This document shows positions 1 through 12,360 of a stretch of 64,000 nt of DNA, piece after piece (positions within the stretch are counted from its first letter, which is position 1; every line of letters starts with the position of its first letter). Source of the stretch: Membranipora membranacea (Eukaryota; Bryozoa; Gymnolaemata; Cheilostomatida; Membraniporidae). Where the stretch lies: NCBI GenBank assembly GCA_914767715.1, contig OU612067.1, forward strand, positions 28,992,162 to 29,056,161. The letters run 5' to 3'. The notes below the pieces were generated by a model, which was given only the letters and a program-made list of their open reading frames with translations, ran no database searches and was not told the origin of the DNA. The position numbers and the translations under genes were made by a program.

Positions 1-299
1 GATATGGATGCATCACAGTATAATTGTTTGAACCAGTATAAAACCATGCATATATTTTTGAGATTTTTATCCTCAGGTTATGGCTATATGTACAAGTACC
101 ATTTACATATTCTTCAATAAAAAGAGAGACAAGCTAGGTACAATAATACTGAAAGAGAAAGTAAGAAAACCTAGCTAAAACGAGGATTGTCAATCTAATT
201 AATCAATGTAATCTAATCAATCATATACAATAGCTCGTCTCCTCCTCTGAGACCGAGCACCTGGCTGTGGTTCAATGTCCAACTAACATGGCTAACCAA

Positions 300-1495
300 C
301 TAATCTATTTCTACTTCTGGTCTCGGCTTTTTTTTATGTACAGATTGGTCTTGCCTGTCAATGACCGACTCCACAACTATCACATCTTCATCACTTTCTG
401 AGCAGGTGGCTGATTAGCAGCTGATACAACGGCAATGTCTGTGGCTACAGTAGTCTCCTGATAGTAAAAATGTGAAGTTTGAGTTTGAGATTACAGTCAG
501 TCAGTGTTACGTGAAATATCACATTTGAGACAATATAATATTAGCTTTCCCACCACCGATGGCGAAACAGGTTTTAAGACTTGGTAAAGACAGAACTGTA
601 AGCACAGAGTGGTATGTTACCGACCGGAAATAGACCAGATGCAACATGCATTAAAATGGTAGAAAATTAGACAGAGCATGCTAACCGCCTCCCCACTGAC
701 ATGACTCTCACAGAACATTCCTTAAAGTGATGATAGATTTCCTTGTGATACATGTCCACTCAAGAGCAATACAGAACACAGGAATACAGAACATAGACAC
801 AGCTGTGTGCTTGAATCATGTTTCAGTGAGCGCACATGGTTTGAACATCTACCTTCACTTCAGCCCGCAGATCTTTGAGTTTGGTTCTCACTAGAGCTCT
901 AGCTCCTCTGACTCTTATCATGGCCAGTACCTCCTCAACCTCCATATCCGTCATCATTTTCAACGACTGTGCTGTTATCATTTCATCTACAACAGAGGTT
1001 ATTGATAGATAGGCCTATAGAGTGAACAGAAATGCTACTGCCAGACTGACCGGTTGACTAAACTTACAACAGAAGGTTTCTATACTACTTTTAACTTTAC
1101 CACAGGGCACAACATGCACAGTGACAGCAGTATAAATCAATAAAAGGAAATAAATGTGGTAAAAAACTACCCCTAGTTAGTAGCAAACTTGACTGCAAGG
1201 TTAAGGTAATAAAATTCCTCTTGTGGCTGAAAAGGGACTGATATAATATTATAGGCCTAGTATAGGCAAAGAAAGAATTTAAAGATGGTGTGACTTTTTG
1301 ATTGTTGTGTGTGACTGTGAGTGACTGGGTGATGGAGGAGTTACTAAAACTTTTAGCTTCTACCAAATAAATATCACTAATTTCTAAATCTTATTGATGT
1401 TTCTGTGACCTCTTTAACCACTTTTTACACTTTCACTTACCTTTGAACAGAGTTACAACTTCTTCTGCACATGGAATAGAATCACATAGAATCAC
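300..1495 (-). CDS. SAM-like domain protein, 3' part of a multi-exon gene
   Basis: Two coding exons are clear on the minus strand. Exon 1495-1441 lies between a TTTAG acceptor and a GTAAGT donor. Exon 986-853 lies between a TTGTAG acceptor and a GTAGAT donor. The phase 1 junction is open and gives about 63 residues including EEVVTLFKDEMITAQSLKMM and EEVLAMIRVRGARALV. The spacing of hydrophobic residues (xxLFKDExITxxSLxxMTDMEVEEVL) resembles the C-terminal helices of a SAM domain, a protein-protein interaction fold. A 3' exon begins after CTATCAG at 457; in the phase of the preceding donor it ends with TGA at 380-382. Another frame of the same stretch, using an acceptor near 427, reads an acidic SDEDVIVVES (like a SUMO-interacting motif) and stops at 300-302. 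I cannot tell which is used. Upstream exons were not found. The SAM assignment is from pattern memory only. Confidence 0.45.
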
Positions 1496-2007
1496 CTAAA
1501 ATTGATATCAAAATAACCTCCATTTCTTCCAATTTCCCCACACGCCAATTGCAGATGACAAATTGAAGGAAGGTTGTATGAAGGTCATAGTCTGAAATCA
1601 TACTGCAAGCAGTATGATAATTTTAATACTTTTTGAGTTATATTTACCTGTAGATGTTTATGGTCCTATATCCGGTTTCTGAGATCAAGAGGAAGAAAAG
1701 ATTGTTCCCTGGTTATGTGTAAACATCTTCAGCTCATAAACTTGTCATCAATCTGATTGGTTAGGTTCCCATCCAGCAACTTGACATGAGAGGGGGCCTT
1801 ATCACTCTGAATAGCACAGGATCTACCCCCTTTTCACTAGCACTATAAGCATGCATTGATCCTAGCCCTTTGCACTTGGTGTGTTGTGCACAACTGCCCC
1901 TTATTTATAGATTTCACTGTGCAGCTCCAACTCTCCAGAACACCCCCTTAAACGTGTTTTTAGGCCGAGCATGGTGGGTAAATTTTGGTGAGTCCCCCCC
2001 CCTGGGC
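1496..2007. other. Stretch without recognised gene
   Basis: No coding exon with splice signals could be supported here. The 5' exons of the SAM-like gene may lie here or further right in the repeat field, but no continuation with the right phase was found. A short C tract (about 1987-1995) sits just before the duplicated block starts. Confidence 0.5.
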
Positions 2008-2212
2008 TAATGGTATAGGTACGCTTAAGTCTAGAAAGGTTAAGGGGCCGAAGACTATGTTAGGATAATATGGCCATGTTCCCAATAATAAACTGATAAC
2101 AAAACCATGATAAAAATTTAGTCAGATTGAGTCTGTTCACAAATTCCACTATCTCCAATAATATGATGAGGATCTTTACAAAGAACTAACTCATAAAATT
2201 TGCTTTTGCATA

Positions 2213-2637
2213 CTGATGTAACTGAAAAGACCAGGTCTTTTTGGTTTGATGGTATAGTTACACCTTTGTGTCTGATAATGTCCTGTATTTATGCTGCGTG
2301 TAATGATTTAGTGTTGTGGCTCGATGGTGAGTTATATTGGGAGAATTCTTATGAGTTGGATAGTGTGAGATGTCAATAAGGAAAGAGTGAGCTGATAGAA
2401 TTGCTACTTTTATTCTCGATCCCAATATCACAACTGACAATAGTTAGGGGAACATTACATTATATATTATACTCATTAGTGATGCACAGCATTAAAAGGA
2501 AACATTATTAACATACCAGGGAGATTAATTGCTCATTATTTTTGATTAACACAATCTACTTATAAATGAATCATGAGGGTCCGGACATTCCTCTGGTAAT
2601 GAAACCTTAATCAAAATGTCAATATCCAGATATAACA
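2213..2637. repeat. Insertion (or copy B deletion) of ~425 bp
   Basis: Copy A reads TTTTGCATACTGATGTAACT here and rejoins copy B at ACTAACCATCTAAAATTTAC; copy B runs directly TTTTGCACACTAACAATCTA. The short motif TACT occurs at both edges and could be a small target duplication or microhomology. No coding content was recognised. Confidence 0.55.
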
Positions 2638-3061
2638 ATACTAACCATCTAAAATTTACATACAAAAGACAAGCATAAAATGTGACAGCAACATAATAAT
2701 GTTAGGATAGTATGAAAGTAATAATATGTCTACGGATATCTCTTTATAGCCTAGAGATATTTAGAGGCAAGTGCGGACAGCGGCTACCATGCCATCCTTG
2801 CCTAAAAAAACATTATTAACTTATGGGAAAAGAGAAAACAAGCACCACTGGTATTTGCGTGGGGGTAGGATATCATTGGCCTAAAACCGCAGGAGTTCAC
2901 TCTTATACCACAATGCATCGGGCACTGTTTGAATGTTTGCTGAGTTCCTTGATATTAATATCTGTAGCAGAAGTCGTAATAATCATTGTAGTTAGAAGCC
3001 CTTATCGCTATGTTTACAAAAAATAGCCATAAAGACCTTGTAATTTGTTGATCGAACAAAA

Positions 3062-4725
3062 TTGAATTCAGGCTGGATGAATATTTGCAAGATTGATGAG
3101 AATGTCGGATTTTTCTGGCTAGTTATCGGAAGATTTGATAATTGCCTAAAAACAGCCCTGGTCACCCCACTCTTTAAGAAGGGCGATAAAACAGATCCTC
3201 GCAACTACAGACCAACTTCCAGTCTGCCAATTATATCAAAGGTGTTTGAGCTAGATATGAAAAATCACATTATGACCTTTATCGAAACGCATGAAATACT
3301 TTCAGATCGACAATTCGGTTTTCGTATGCACCATTCCAGTGAACAGTTACTACTTCCTCTTTTACAAAATTGGAGAACAGCGCTAGCCAACCCTCAACCG
3401 AATTTCATAGGTGCGCTCTCTTTGGACGTACGTAAATCATTTGACACTATAAACCATGGACAACTCATCCACACTCTAAAGCGATCAAATTTTGCAGAGT
3501 CAACAACAAAATTACACACACCCAATCTTTCACATCGAACCCAAATCATGAGAGTTGATGATGATCAGTCCAGTGCACTACAGATTACATGTGGAGTACC
3601 CCAAGGAAGTGTTCTAGGTCCAATCTTATTCAAAATTGCTATCATTGATCTCCTTATCAAGCACAAAACTGCATTCGCTTACGCTGATGACACCATTATT
3701 TACTGCACAGCAAGGTATATCCCTACCTTAATGGATAAATCTGAGTCATTGATGAGAGATGTATCGAATTGGTATTCAAACAATCTCCTTCAACTCGACT
3801 TGTCCAAAACCCAATACTGTATTTTCTCAAATAGAAAGGTGGAAGATTTTAACCAAATCCAAATACACAATTTGAAAATAGAATCCAAGCATTTGCTCAA
3901 TCTTTTGGAGTTATTCTTGATTCAGAACTTAGTTTAACCCCTCAGGCTAATGCTACCGCCTCTAAAGCAAACAAAATGGTCTACTTGTTATCAAAACTAA
4001 AAAAATACATGACAGTAGAAAACTCATTGAAGACATACAAATCACTGATCAGATCTGTAGTAGAAAATGCTCATCATTGTACCTTGATGGTTTAGTCAAA
4101 AATTCAGAAATCCTAGAAAAAGTACAAAACAAAGCAATCAGAATCATAACTTCAGCCCCAAAACAATTTTCTGTCTTATCTGGCCGCTTACTCCTAAATT
4201 TTTATACTCTCCAGAGTAGAAGGAATTTTCTTTTTCACGAGTTTGTCAAATCGAGGGTCCATAAAGGCCGTGCATCCAAGCACATACTATATCTCGTTAG
4301 CAAATCTAACAGATATTCACAATCACTTCGTAGCGAATGTGCAATAATTAAACCCTCATTTAGATCACACCTATGCAAATCAGCCTTTTTTAATATTTTG
4401 CATACATTTGTAATTAAATCAACCAAGCCTCATGATTCATTATCATTTAATCCTATCTTATGTTGTTAACTTGTATTTTTGTTTGCCACTATCTGTTTCT
4501 TCCTTTTTTTATTCCTTTTATTCACGCAATTTATGGTACCATGCTTTCATTATCCTACTCACTATATAGTATGTAACACCCTATACCACTTATATATTTT
4601 TATTCAATTCATTTTTTGTATCCATGTTAATGTGTGTGAGGTCAACAAGTTATTTTTAATTTGCTTTTATTATAAACTTTTAGAAAACCTCAATAAATAA
4701 ATAGATTAATAAATAAATAAACTAA
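3062..4725 (+). pseudogene. Non-LTR retrotransposon reverse transcriptase, degenerate (Jockey/CR1-like), copy A
   Basis: An open frame from 3062 to 3937 carries reverse transcriptase blocks in order: LVTPLFKKGDKTDPRNYRP, SLPIISKVFE, SDRQFGF, a degraded block 3 (LDVRKSFDTINH), CGVPQGSVLGP and the catalytic YADD at 3680-3691. The frame then breaks near 3900: the conserved continuation GVILDSELSL is in another frame. It breaks again near 4080, where the typical LEKVQNKAIRIITSAP segment resumes in the 4077-4469 frame. Neither an endonuclease domain nor ORF1 was seen, so the 5' end is missing. The 3' end has AATAAATAGATTAATAAATA repeats at about 4692-4725, as expected for CR1/Jockey-type elements. 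It would have copied RNA into DNA at the insertion site; this copy is dead. The clade is a guess from motif style. Confidence 0.85.
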
Positions 4726-4984
4726 CATACCAATTACTAATTTCATGTTGTTGGTCTGAACAGAGTACAGCCAAGTCCATTGGTATATCGTTCATCAATG
4801 CCACTCATGGGATTACCATCAGCCAATGATTTTCCTGACCACCAATCAAGAACTTTTTTTCCGTTCATTTATGCACAAGAATTACTGTCTACCCAACTAA
4901 TTTGAAAGTTGGGACACCTCTGCGAAGTAGCATCGATCTATGTATGTATGTATGAATATATGAAGGGTAAATAATGGTGTGAGA

Positions 4985-6874
4985 TAGAAGTTGCTAAGTA
5001 ATTCAGCTGATAAAAAATAAGGGTAAAGGACTGACCATAGAGGCCGAAAATCCTCCGCCTTTTATAGATTAGCTAACAGGATGAAAATTTCATTGGATTT
5101 TAAATTCAGCCCATTTGCTGAACTATGATTTCCCAAATAATAGTCCCCTAATCAGATTATAAGGATTTGCAAATGATAACATATATAAGGGTTTTCAAAA
5201 AAGATATACGCCGATAATTATGACTGTTTTACTATTCTTGGTCTACCAAGACAGGCTAATTGCAAATTATGAGTACTAGCAGTTGGACTCTATTTTCCCT
5301 CTGTGTATTCAGTTTTATACATTATGCAGTTGCAGACAGATAAAATGCTTCAGAATTTCCTACCTAAGAAAATTTACTTCAGACGAAATGTTGCAGATTT
5401 TAGTCCCTGGCCAATTTTAACGATATGAATGAGGTACAAAATGATGAGGGAACAAACTTGTACTTTATATATCACCGGTAAGCAATTCTAAAGATCAAAT
5501 GATCAGATGTGATACACGATTCACAAGGGTCAAGGCAACTGGCTTGTGTTATAACCACTGTGTCTCTTGACTTGTAGTGACCGCTGTGATGGCTTTCGGG
5601 TTCACCATACTAAGATTCCATTGATAACAAACAACAACAATGCAGAACGAAAACTAAATGTGTACTGAGCTTGGTTTTTAAGAATTAGTTGGCAAAATAC
5701 CCACAAAATAAAATTTTATTCAAAGACCATGGGTGTTTTCCGTCATTGGGTCCCATGTTCGTCGGCTGGAATGATCAGATACAATTAATTCAGTAAAATT
5801 TCTGGACAAAACCTTAATTTTTCGACACTCATCACCATTTTTTATGCATCGGATAGCACAATATTGTTGCATCATGAGGAGTGCACTGAATCAGGGAGAC
5901 CACTGAGTCTGTATCAAATAGGCAATAGTTCCAATCAAGAGTATTCATATCTTTATGGTTGATATCACATCAAAGCAAATAATTGATGTAGCTTCAATGA
6001 TATGGCACTGTCTCCGAATCGTATAGATAAAAGGAGTCTAATTTTCTTTAAAATTGTTTGTTGGTTCTTTGTTGATAATTAGCTTGTTAATTGCACGACA
6101 AAATTAACCAAATGTCATGAGGCGCATTACACATGGGTAAGCTTTAAGACTTACTTTGAGACTTCTTTTTTGTTTCAAATGTTATTCTCCATATTCGATT
6201 CTGTCATGTGAGCTATTTCTCTCTTAAGAATCCTAATATTGAGGAAGCTATGGTCTCTCAAACTTGCAAGGTGATGACCATCAATCAGCATTGAGAACCA
6301 GAAATCAATCCCTGTTTTACGTCACGACGCTTCATACTTATTATGAAATGATATACTGTTAAATCCACAGATAATATAATGATCAAAATTTTTTGGGTCT
6401 AAGTTGGTCTAACATGCCAAGCGGGCAACGCCGCTACGACCGCGCTATGTTGTCTACACACGAGGGAGCTGGACCTCGTGGTGCGATGTTAGCAGCGTTG
6501 CCTGCTGGTTCAATAGACCCTTGTTTGAGAGCCTCCTGCGTCTGCATCTTGATCATCATCTCATACAAAAAAGCAGTCTCAAAGCAAAACTTTAAAGGCT
6601 CTTGGAAGAGTTTCCCGGTCGTGAATTCCAGTCTCCACAATTTCGGTTCTATCCGTTGTTCTGTAATTTATTTGATTATGCTATACAATCCTGCTGATTC
6701 GATTAATCGGTACGGAGAATAATATAAGCCTAATTTGTTTGGCTGTAAAAGTAACACAAAGCCCAATTTGATAAAATCATCCACTTAAACATACTTGGGC
6801 ACTGGAAAAATTGAATCAAAATCAACCCAATACTATCAAAGCTCCATTTCCCTAGCCATTTTTACAATGTTGGC
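4985..6874. repeat. Shared 3' block of the duplicated unit, copy A
   Basis: This 1.9 kb block aligns with 12346-14453. It carries one copy of the 116-bp unit that is triplicated in copy B. Both copies also contain the segment around GTTTCCCGGTCGTGAATTCC (6610) / GTTTCCCAGTCGTGAAATCC (14230). Short open frames in both orientations, for example 6434-6640 minus matched at 14054-14260 minus, are partly shared between the copies, but I recognise no protein in them. Copy A lacks the tRNA-like TTCGAACCC stretch present in copy B near 14010. Confidence 0.6.
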
Positions 6875-7009
6875 TTGAAGTGAATATTTTTGATATATTT
6901 GACTCATCAACTTAAAATCAATAAAATTTGATCATAACATGTGGATGGCTTAGCTTGTAAACAAGGCTACACAGGAAAAACCGTGTGATTAAATATTGTC
7001 TTGGTTGGA

Positions 7010-7245
7010 AAAAGCACAGTGGTAAATACTCTTGTTGGGAAAGTGGTCCTGTGGGAATCTGTCTTGGAGGGAAAATGGGATGTTAGGAGAACGGCCTGGT
7101 GGGAATATGTCTCGTTTGGAAAATGTCTAGGTGGAAAAATATATTGGTGGGACGACGTCCAGGTGAGAAAATAGATTGGTTGGAAAAACCTCCAGGTGGG
7201 AAATTATCCAGGTGGGAGAATGGCTTGGTTGGAAAAAGACATTGT
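7010..7245. repeat. Degenerate G-rich minisatellite
   Basis: Roughly 18-20 bp units built on CCAGGTGGGAAAAT or TTGGTTGGAAAA recur about a dozen times, for example at 7004, 7037, 7098, 7127, 7159 and 7190. The open frame across it (7099-7341) is repetitive, Trp/Lys/Gly-rich and a by-product of the repeat. Confidence 0.6.
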
Positions 7246-7407
7246 GAAAGTGGGGCGGATCCACCTCATAATGTCTCAAGTGAAACAGTGTTGAAAAGAT
7301 CATTGCGCTTAGATTTATGTACTATAGCTAATTGGACATGACCCTTACCTGCACAGATACATTTATTTTACCAGATATCACTGGTTTGTGATGTCATAAT
7401 TAGCTTC

Positions 7408-8400
7408 AAAAGATGTTCAATACTTTAAATAGCTTTGAATATGTTCATCATGCATGCATCTGAACAGTTCAAAGTTACTCTATATTCAGCTGTCGAATCC
7501 TTCCAATTCCTTTGAAGTGAATCTTGCCAAATGTGTTCAACTATCGATCAAAGGGTTTCAAAGCCGTTGACTTATTCATTACATTTCCAAGAACATCAGA
7601 GAGTCTGTGAACATAATTTGCATGATCATTGATTATCGTTGATAATAATCATCCATTTTGCAATCTTCTTAGTGTTGCCTATTTATATTACAGCCCTTTG
7701 ATTTGTGTGCCACTGGTTGGTTCAACGATAATGTATGCACAATTTGTGTCAGTGATTGTGGCAGCATTAACACCAGCTTTAATTATATTATATCGCAATG
7801 ACTATCATGCGGATTGTTTTCAACACCAATGGCAATAATTCAGAAAGCTGCACCCACCAGATGATTGTTGACTCCTGCACTTCTTGGAACATGATAAGGG
7901 ATTACAGAATTATTGACTTATTCAATTCAATACCTACTCAATAAATTTTGCTACCTTGCTTATTCCGCAAAAGATATTTAGTATTATATTCTTCATAAGA
8001 TTTCAAATACCTCAAATAGCTTTGAATGTGTTTATTGTGGGTACATATGAACACTTCAAAGTTTCTCTTTAATCAGCAACCAAAATATTTTTAAACCTTT
8101 GAAGTGACTGTTGCTAAAGGTGTTCAACTATCGATCAATGGGATTGCAAAGTCATCGACTTATACATTTCAAATAATCACACATAATTTTGCTAATTCGC
8201 TTGTACTTCCAAAATGGCAGAGATTCTTTGCATTGTATTCTTCAAAAGATGTCTAATTCCTCAAATAGCTTTGAATGTGTTTATTGTTCGTACATCTAAA
8301 CAGTTCAAAGTCAATCTTTAATCAACCATCAAATACTTCCAATACCTTTGAAGTGACTCTTGCCAAAGGTGTTCAACTATCAATCAAAGGGTGTTTTCAT
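7408..8400. repeat. Three diverged copies of a ~165-bp repeat
   Basis: Copies at about 7408-7572, 7990-8160 and 8240-8400 share, in order, AAATAGCTTTGAATRTGTT, a GNTACATCTGAACAGTTCAAAG-like segment, CCTTTGAAGTGANTNTTGC and GGTGTTCAACTATCRATCAA. The copies are separated by unrelated sequence. No coding content. Function unknown; they may be remains of a dispersed element or an old local duplication. Confidence 0.7.
7692..7838 (+). other. Possible exon or gene fragment encoding a membrane segment
   Basis: After a plausible acceptor (TTTATATTACAG, ending 7691) an open frame reads ICVPLVGSTIMYAQFVSVIV then AALTPALIILYRNDYHADC before the stop at 7836-7838. The hydrophobic stretch followed by a basic, Cys-containing tail looks like the end of a transmembrane protein. 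No matching exons were found around it and I cannot name a family. It could be a degraded exon, a chance frame, or a fragment carried by the neighbouring repeats. Confidence 0.2.
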
Positions 8401-9699
8401 GCTATACTCACATTGAGTTTTGCACCAAATATCGTTAGCCTTTTTGTTGCTGAATGCACCCATGTAATGCCTGAATCCGGTTGATTTTTGTACACAAGAA
8501 CAGCGCCATGTTCGTTACTTTTAAATGCTAGGTTGCTCCTTCTTCATTTCGTCTCAATAACCTGCTTATGTTTGCAAGTTTGCAATTTGGCTTCAACCAT
8601 CTGCTGTCAAAAAGCGGAGGGTTGTTTGAACCACCAGAAAGTTAAGAACTTTGAGTTCGCAGCGAACACTATGTTATATATGTATATACACTTTTATTGC
8701 AACAACCATCATCCGAAGATGTTCTCCCTGATGTGCAAAGGAACCAAAATGTTCATAGATTTTTGCACTCACTCAGCTCTTCGAATGGTAAGGATGTTAC
8801 ACTGATTTAGGTGATTAATCACAGCAAATAATCGGGCCTGGAAATTTAGCCCAAGTGAGTCATTACTATCTCACAATGATGCTGACATATCACTCCCAAC
8901 TGTAAAGAGTTATCTCGCTGAATATTTCTATAGATGTACCCTATTCTCACAACTTTGTATTGTGAATATTTTGCTGACAAGAGCTTGAAACTAATGGTAT
9001 AGGTACGCTAAAGTCTTGAAAGGTTAAGGGGCCGAAGACTATGTTTAGATAATATGGCCACGTTCCCAATAATAAACTGATAACAAAACCATGATAAAAC
9101 TTTAGTCACATTGAGTTTGTTCACAGATTTCACTATCTTTGTTAATATGATGAGGATCTTTACAAAGAACCAACTCATAAAATTTGCTTTTGCACACTAA
9201 CAATCTAAAATTTACATACAAAAGACAAGCATAAAATGTGACAGCAACATAATAATGTCAGGATAGTATGAAAGTAATAATATGTCTACGGATATCTCTT
9301 TATAGCCTAGAGATATTTAGAGGCAAGTGCCGCCAGCGGCTACCGTGACATCCTTACCTAAAAAAACATTATTAACTTATGTGAAAAGAGAGAACAAGCA
9401 CAACTGGTATTTGCGTTGTCAGTGGGGGTAGGATATCATTGGCCTAAAACCGCAGGAGTTCACTCTTATACTACAATGCATCGGGCACTGTTTGAATGTT
9501 GGCTGAGTTCCTTGATAATAATATCTATAGCAGAAGTTGTAATACTCCTTGCAGTTATAAGCCCTTATGGCTATGTTGGCAGAAAATAGCCATAAAGACC
9601 TTCTGACCTTGTCCTGAACAAAATTGAATTCAGGCTGGATGAATATTTGCAAGGTTGATGAGAATGTCGGATTTTTCTGGCTAGTTATCTGAAGATTTG

Positions 9700-9912
9700 A
9701 TAATTGCCTAAAGACAGCCCTGGTCACCTCACCCTTAAGAAGGGCGATAAAACAGACTCTTGCAACTACAGACCAATTTCCAGTCTGCCAATTATATCAA
9801 AGGTGTTTGAGCTAGATATGAAAAATCAAATTATGACCTTTATCGAAACGCATGGAATACTCTCAGATCGACAATTTGGTTTTCGTATGCACCATTCCAG
9901 TGAACAGTTATT
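9700..9912 (+). pseudogene. Reverse transcriptase fragment, copy B 5' part
   Basis: Matches 3160-3344 of copy A with a one-base deletion in the CTCTTTAAGAAGGGCG stretch (here CCCTTAAGAAGGGCG). It encodes KKGDKTDSCNYRPISSLPII and SDRQFGFRMHHSSEQLL, then leaves homology at 9912. It has no catalytic block. Confidence 0.8.
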
Positions 9913-10378
9913 GGGGAAGTACAGTAATATTAGTGACTATTGTGGTTAGATAACAACTTTTGCAAAGACATGACAAAGTCACTCACAAGTCTGTCGATGA
10001 CATAAAAGTTCAAAAGAAAGTTTTATAATTTGTATACACACTATTTAATGAGTTGAGACCCGCTAATTAAAACAACCTACATTTCTGTTATGAGCCCAAG
10101 TTGAAGAAGAAATTAGAAGAACCACCATACCAAAGATTATAAATACTGACTGTACATTACAATCAATGACCATGACCCATTCCCTGTCCACAGCTTTTCA
10201 AGCGATAAAACGAGTGATTTTCATTTCAGGCTGCTGCGCTTGGTTGCTCTTAAAAGGTTACACTGGAGCAATGGATTCTCCCTGCTGACAAAGCCTTGCT
10301 TATTTCAGATTTACCTAAAAATGGTCCATACAGTGCTTCATGGTTTGTACAAAATCTTGCGACAATATCCAACACTAG

Positions 10379-10393
10379 CCCCCCCCCCCCCCC
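10379..10393. repeat. Homopolymer tract of 15 C
   Basis: Fifteen consecutive C residues preceded by TAG and followed by AAATAAG. Similar C or G runs occur at 48198-48211 (14 C) and 37260-37271 (G run). Confidence 0.95.
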
Positions 10394-11628
10394 AAATAAG
10401 ATCCATACTGATTAAATAACTCAAAAACTCGACAAATTATTTTCCTAAGTGACTAATGTGTGCTTTGACATAGGTTCTCATATGGCCTGCTGCACTCAGC
10501 CAGTAATAGTAATTAGCCCATGTTTAGATGTGCTGAGTATCTGTGATGCACAGATGGACAAGATCTGATGTAAAAAAATATAGAAAGTTTCTCAAGGTAT
10601 CCCACTGCTAACACGATTATCAATACTCCTCTTTAGGAGGCAGTCAAATTCATTTACATTTTACATCACCCTGAAGTCCAAAATAACTTGATGACAAATT
10701 TATTTAGTTCAATTTACTTTGTGATTTGTAACTTTCAGTTTTTGATCTAAACAACAAAGTATATCCGAGAAAATCTTATGTGTCCAAACATCAGAATATT
10801 TGCAAAAATTGTTGTAAAGATTCTCAAAACTTCAAATCACTCAGTATTAATCATTGCATGCTTTGGATTTTATGTGCAATTTAGAAAAACGTACAGTCTA
10901 CCTGTGTAAATATTGTATCTTCCATTGAAATTCTATTGAAAGCCACTTATCATAAAGTTAATAATCGAAGCATATCACGAGGGCATGAAGACAGAGTTTG
11001 ATTGGAATGTCATATCTTAGTATTTATAATCTTAGATACAATCCATCTAGCCACAATCTCATTTATTCATCATATAAATATAAACAAAACCTTGAAATAC
11101 TTTAGCGATGTATTGATCTGCCTTTATAATGCCAATTTCTATCTCTAGCAGTAACCCTGGTTAACAGAAAATGTTGTATCTATCTAGGCATTGTGGGCTA
11201 TTTTCAGTGGCCGGAATCATACAGATTTAAACTTGAGTGGTGGGACTACCTCAGGGATATTTCCCTATAATAATCACATGGACTCGACGTCTATTTGCTA
11301 CAATTGCCTCCTAAATGATATTGAATCTCGCTCTCTCTGTTAATCTCCCTGTAATTTTCACTCTCGCTATCGGATGATCTAGAGTTGTAGTTTTTTCCAT
11401 GCTTGATTTCAGTCGTTTGCTGTGTCATTCAATTATGACATGTTATACACTATCCCATTTTACCAGCTAAGCCACATAACACAGGACAGATTAACTTTGC
11501 CTTGTATTCATTCATTCAATAAATAAATTCCGTGTGGTTTGATATTGTATGCAGGGAATATCAAAACCACTGTGTCATAACAAAAAAGTCTTTTTTACGA
11601 GATACTGTATATTCCCATTATAATCTAA

Positions 11629-11700
11629 GGTACTAAAAAGGTACTATTTTCAACAAGTGATCACAACTCCAAAGGAGAAAAATAGTACCTTTTTAGTACC
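11629..11700. repeat. Perfect foldback with 22-bp arms
   Basis: The left arm 11629-11650 (GGTACTAAAAAGGTACTATT plus TT) is the exact reverse complement of 11679-11700. The loop is 28 bp. Each arm itself repeats GGTACT. It may be a small foldback transposon or an old palindromic duplication. Confidence 0.9.
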
Positions 11701-11828
11701 TTCTCATCCCAACTTTGAGTGAAAATAATTCTTAACTGGGCCACAGGCTGCTTTTGGACATATTGTCATAATGTTCTAAACTAGACTGAGAGCTCTAGAA
11801 AGATACCAAAAACCTGTTCCCTTTACAC

Positions 11829-12345
11829 TCACTTTAATGGATAACTCTGAGTCATTGATGAGAGAAGTATCGAATTGGTATTCAAACAATCTCCTTCAAC
11901 TCAACATGTCCAAAACCCAATACTGTATTTTCCCAAATAGAAAAGTAAAAGAGTTTACCAAATCCAAATAAACAATTTGAAAATAGAATCCAAGCATCGC
12001 TCAATCTTCTTGGAGTTATTCTTGATTCAGAACTTAGTTTAACCCCTCAGGCTCATGCCACCGCTTCTAAAGCAAACAAAATGTTCTACTTGTTATCAAA
12101 AAAATACTTGACAGTAGAAAACTGATTGAAGACGTACAAATCACTGATCAGACTTATAGTAGAATACTGCTCATCATTGTACCTTGATGGTTTAGCCAAA
12201 AATTCAGAAAACCTAGAAAAAGTGCAAAATAAAGCAATCAGAATCATAACTTCAGCCCCAAAACAATTTTCTGTCACATCTGGCCGCTTACTCCTAAATT
12301 TACATACTCTCCACAGTCGAAGGAATGTTCTTTTTCACAAGTTGC
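11829..12345 (+). pseudogene. Reverse transcriptase fragment, copy B 3' part
   Basis: Matches copy A from about 3727 to 4240. Recognisable peptides include SNWYSNNLLQLNMSKTQYCI, GVILDSELSLTPQAHATASK and YLDGLAKNSENLEKVQNKAI. A short insertion or deletion breaks the frame near 11955. The YADD block is absent. The element is cut at 12345, where the 3' block follows directly. Confidence 0.8.
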
Positions 12346-12360
12346 TAAGTAACTCAGATG

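Larger units (their letters stand above)
2008..6874. repeat. Copy A of a ~5 kb duplicated unit containing a dead non-LTR retroelement
   Basis: From CTAATGGTATAGGTACGCT to TTTTTACAATGTTG this stretch matches 8992-14453 in the same orientation, with many substitutions and several large indels. Shared landmarks include AAGGGGCCGAAGACTATGTT, ATATGTCTACGGATATCTCT, the reverse-transcriptase block, and the 3' block GGGTAAAGGACTGACCATAG to AAGCTCCATTTCCC. Copy A keeps the middle of the reverse transcriptase and its 3' tail, both absent from copy B, and has an extra ~425 bp at 2213-2637. I see no terminal inverted repeats or target duplication at the outer ends. It may be an old segmental duplication or two copies of one large composite repeat. 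Confidence 0.8.
9913..11828. other. Unrelated 1.9 kb inserted between two halves of the copy B retroelement
   Basis: This stretch has no counterpart in copy A and interrupts the reverse transcriptase. It holds a 15-C tract (10379-10393) and a perfect 22-bp foldback (11629-11700). No gene, terminal repeat pair or target duplication could be recognised at its edges, so whether it moved in as one element is unclear. Confidence 0.5.

Noticed and set aside
1097-1366. 89-codon minus-strand frame
   Set aside because: Low-complexity hydrophobic composition, no splice support, and located in an intron of the SAM-like gene.
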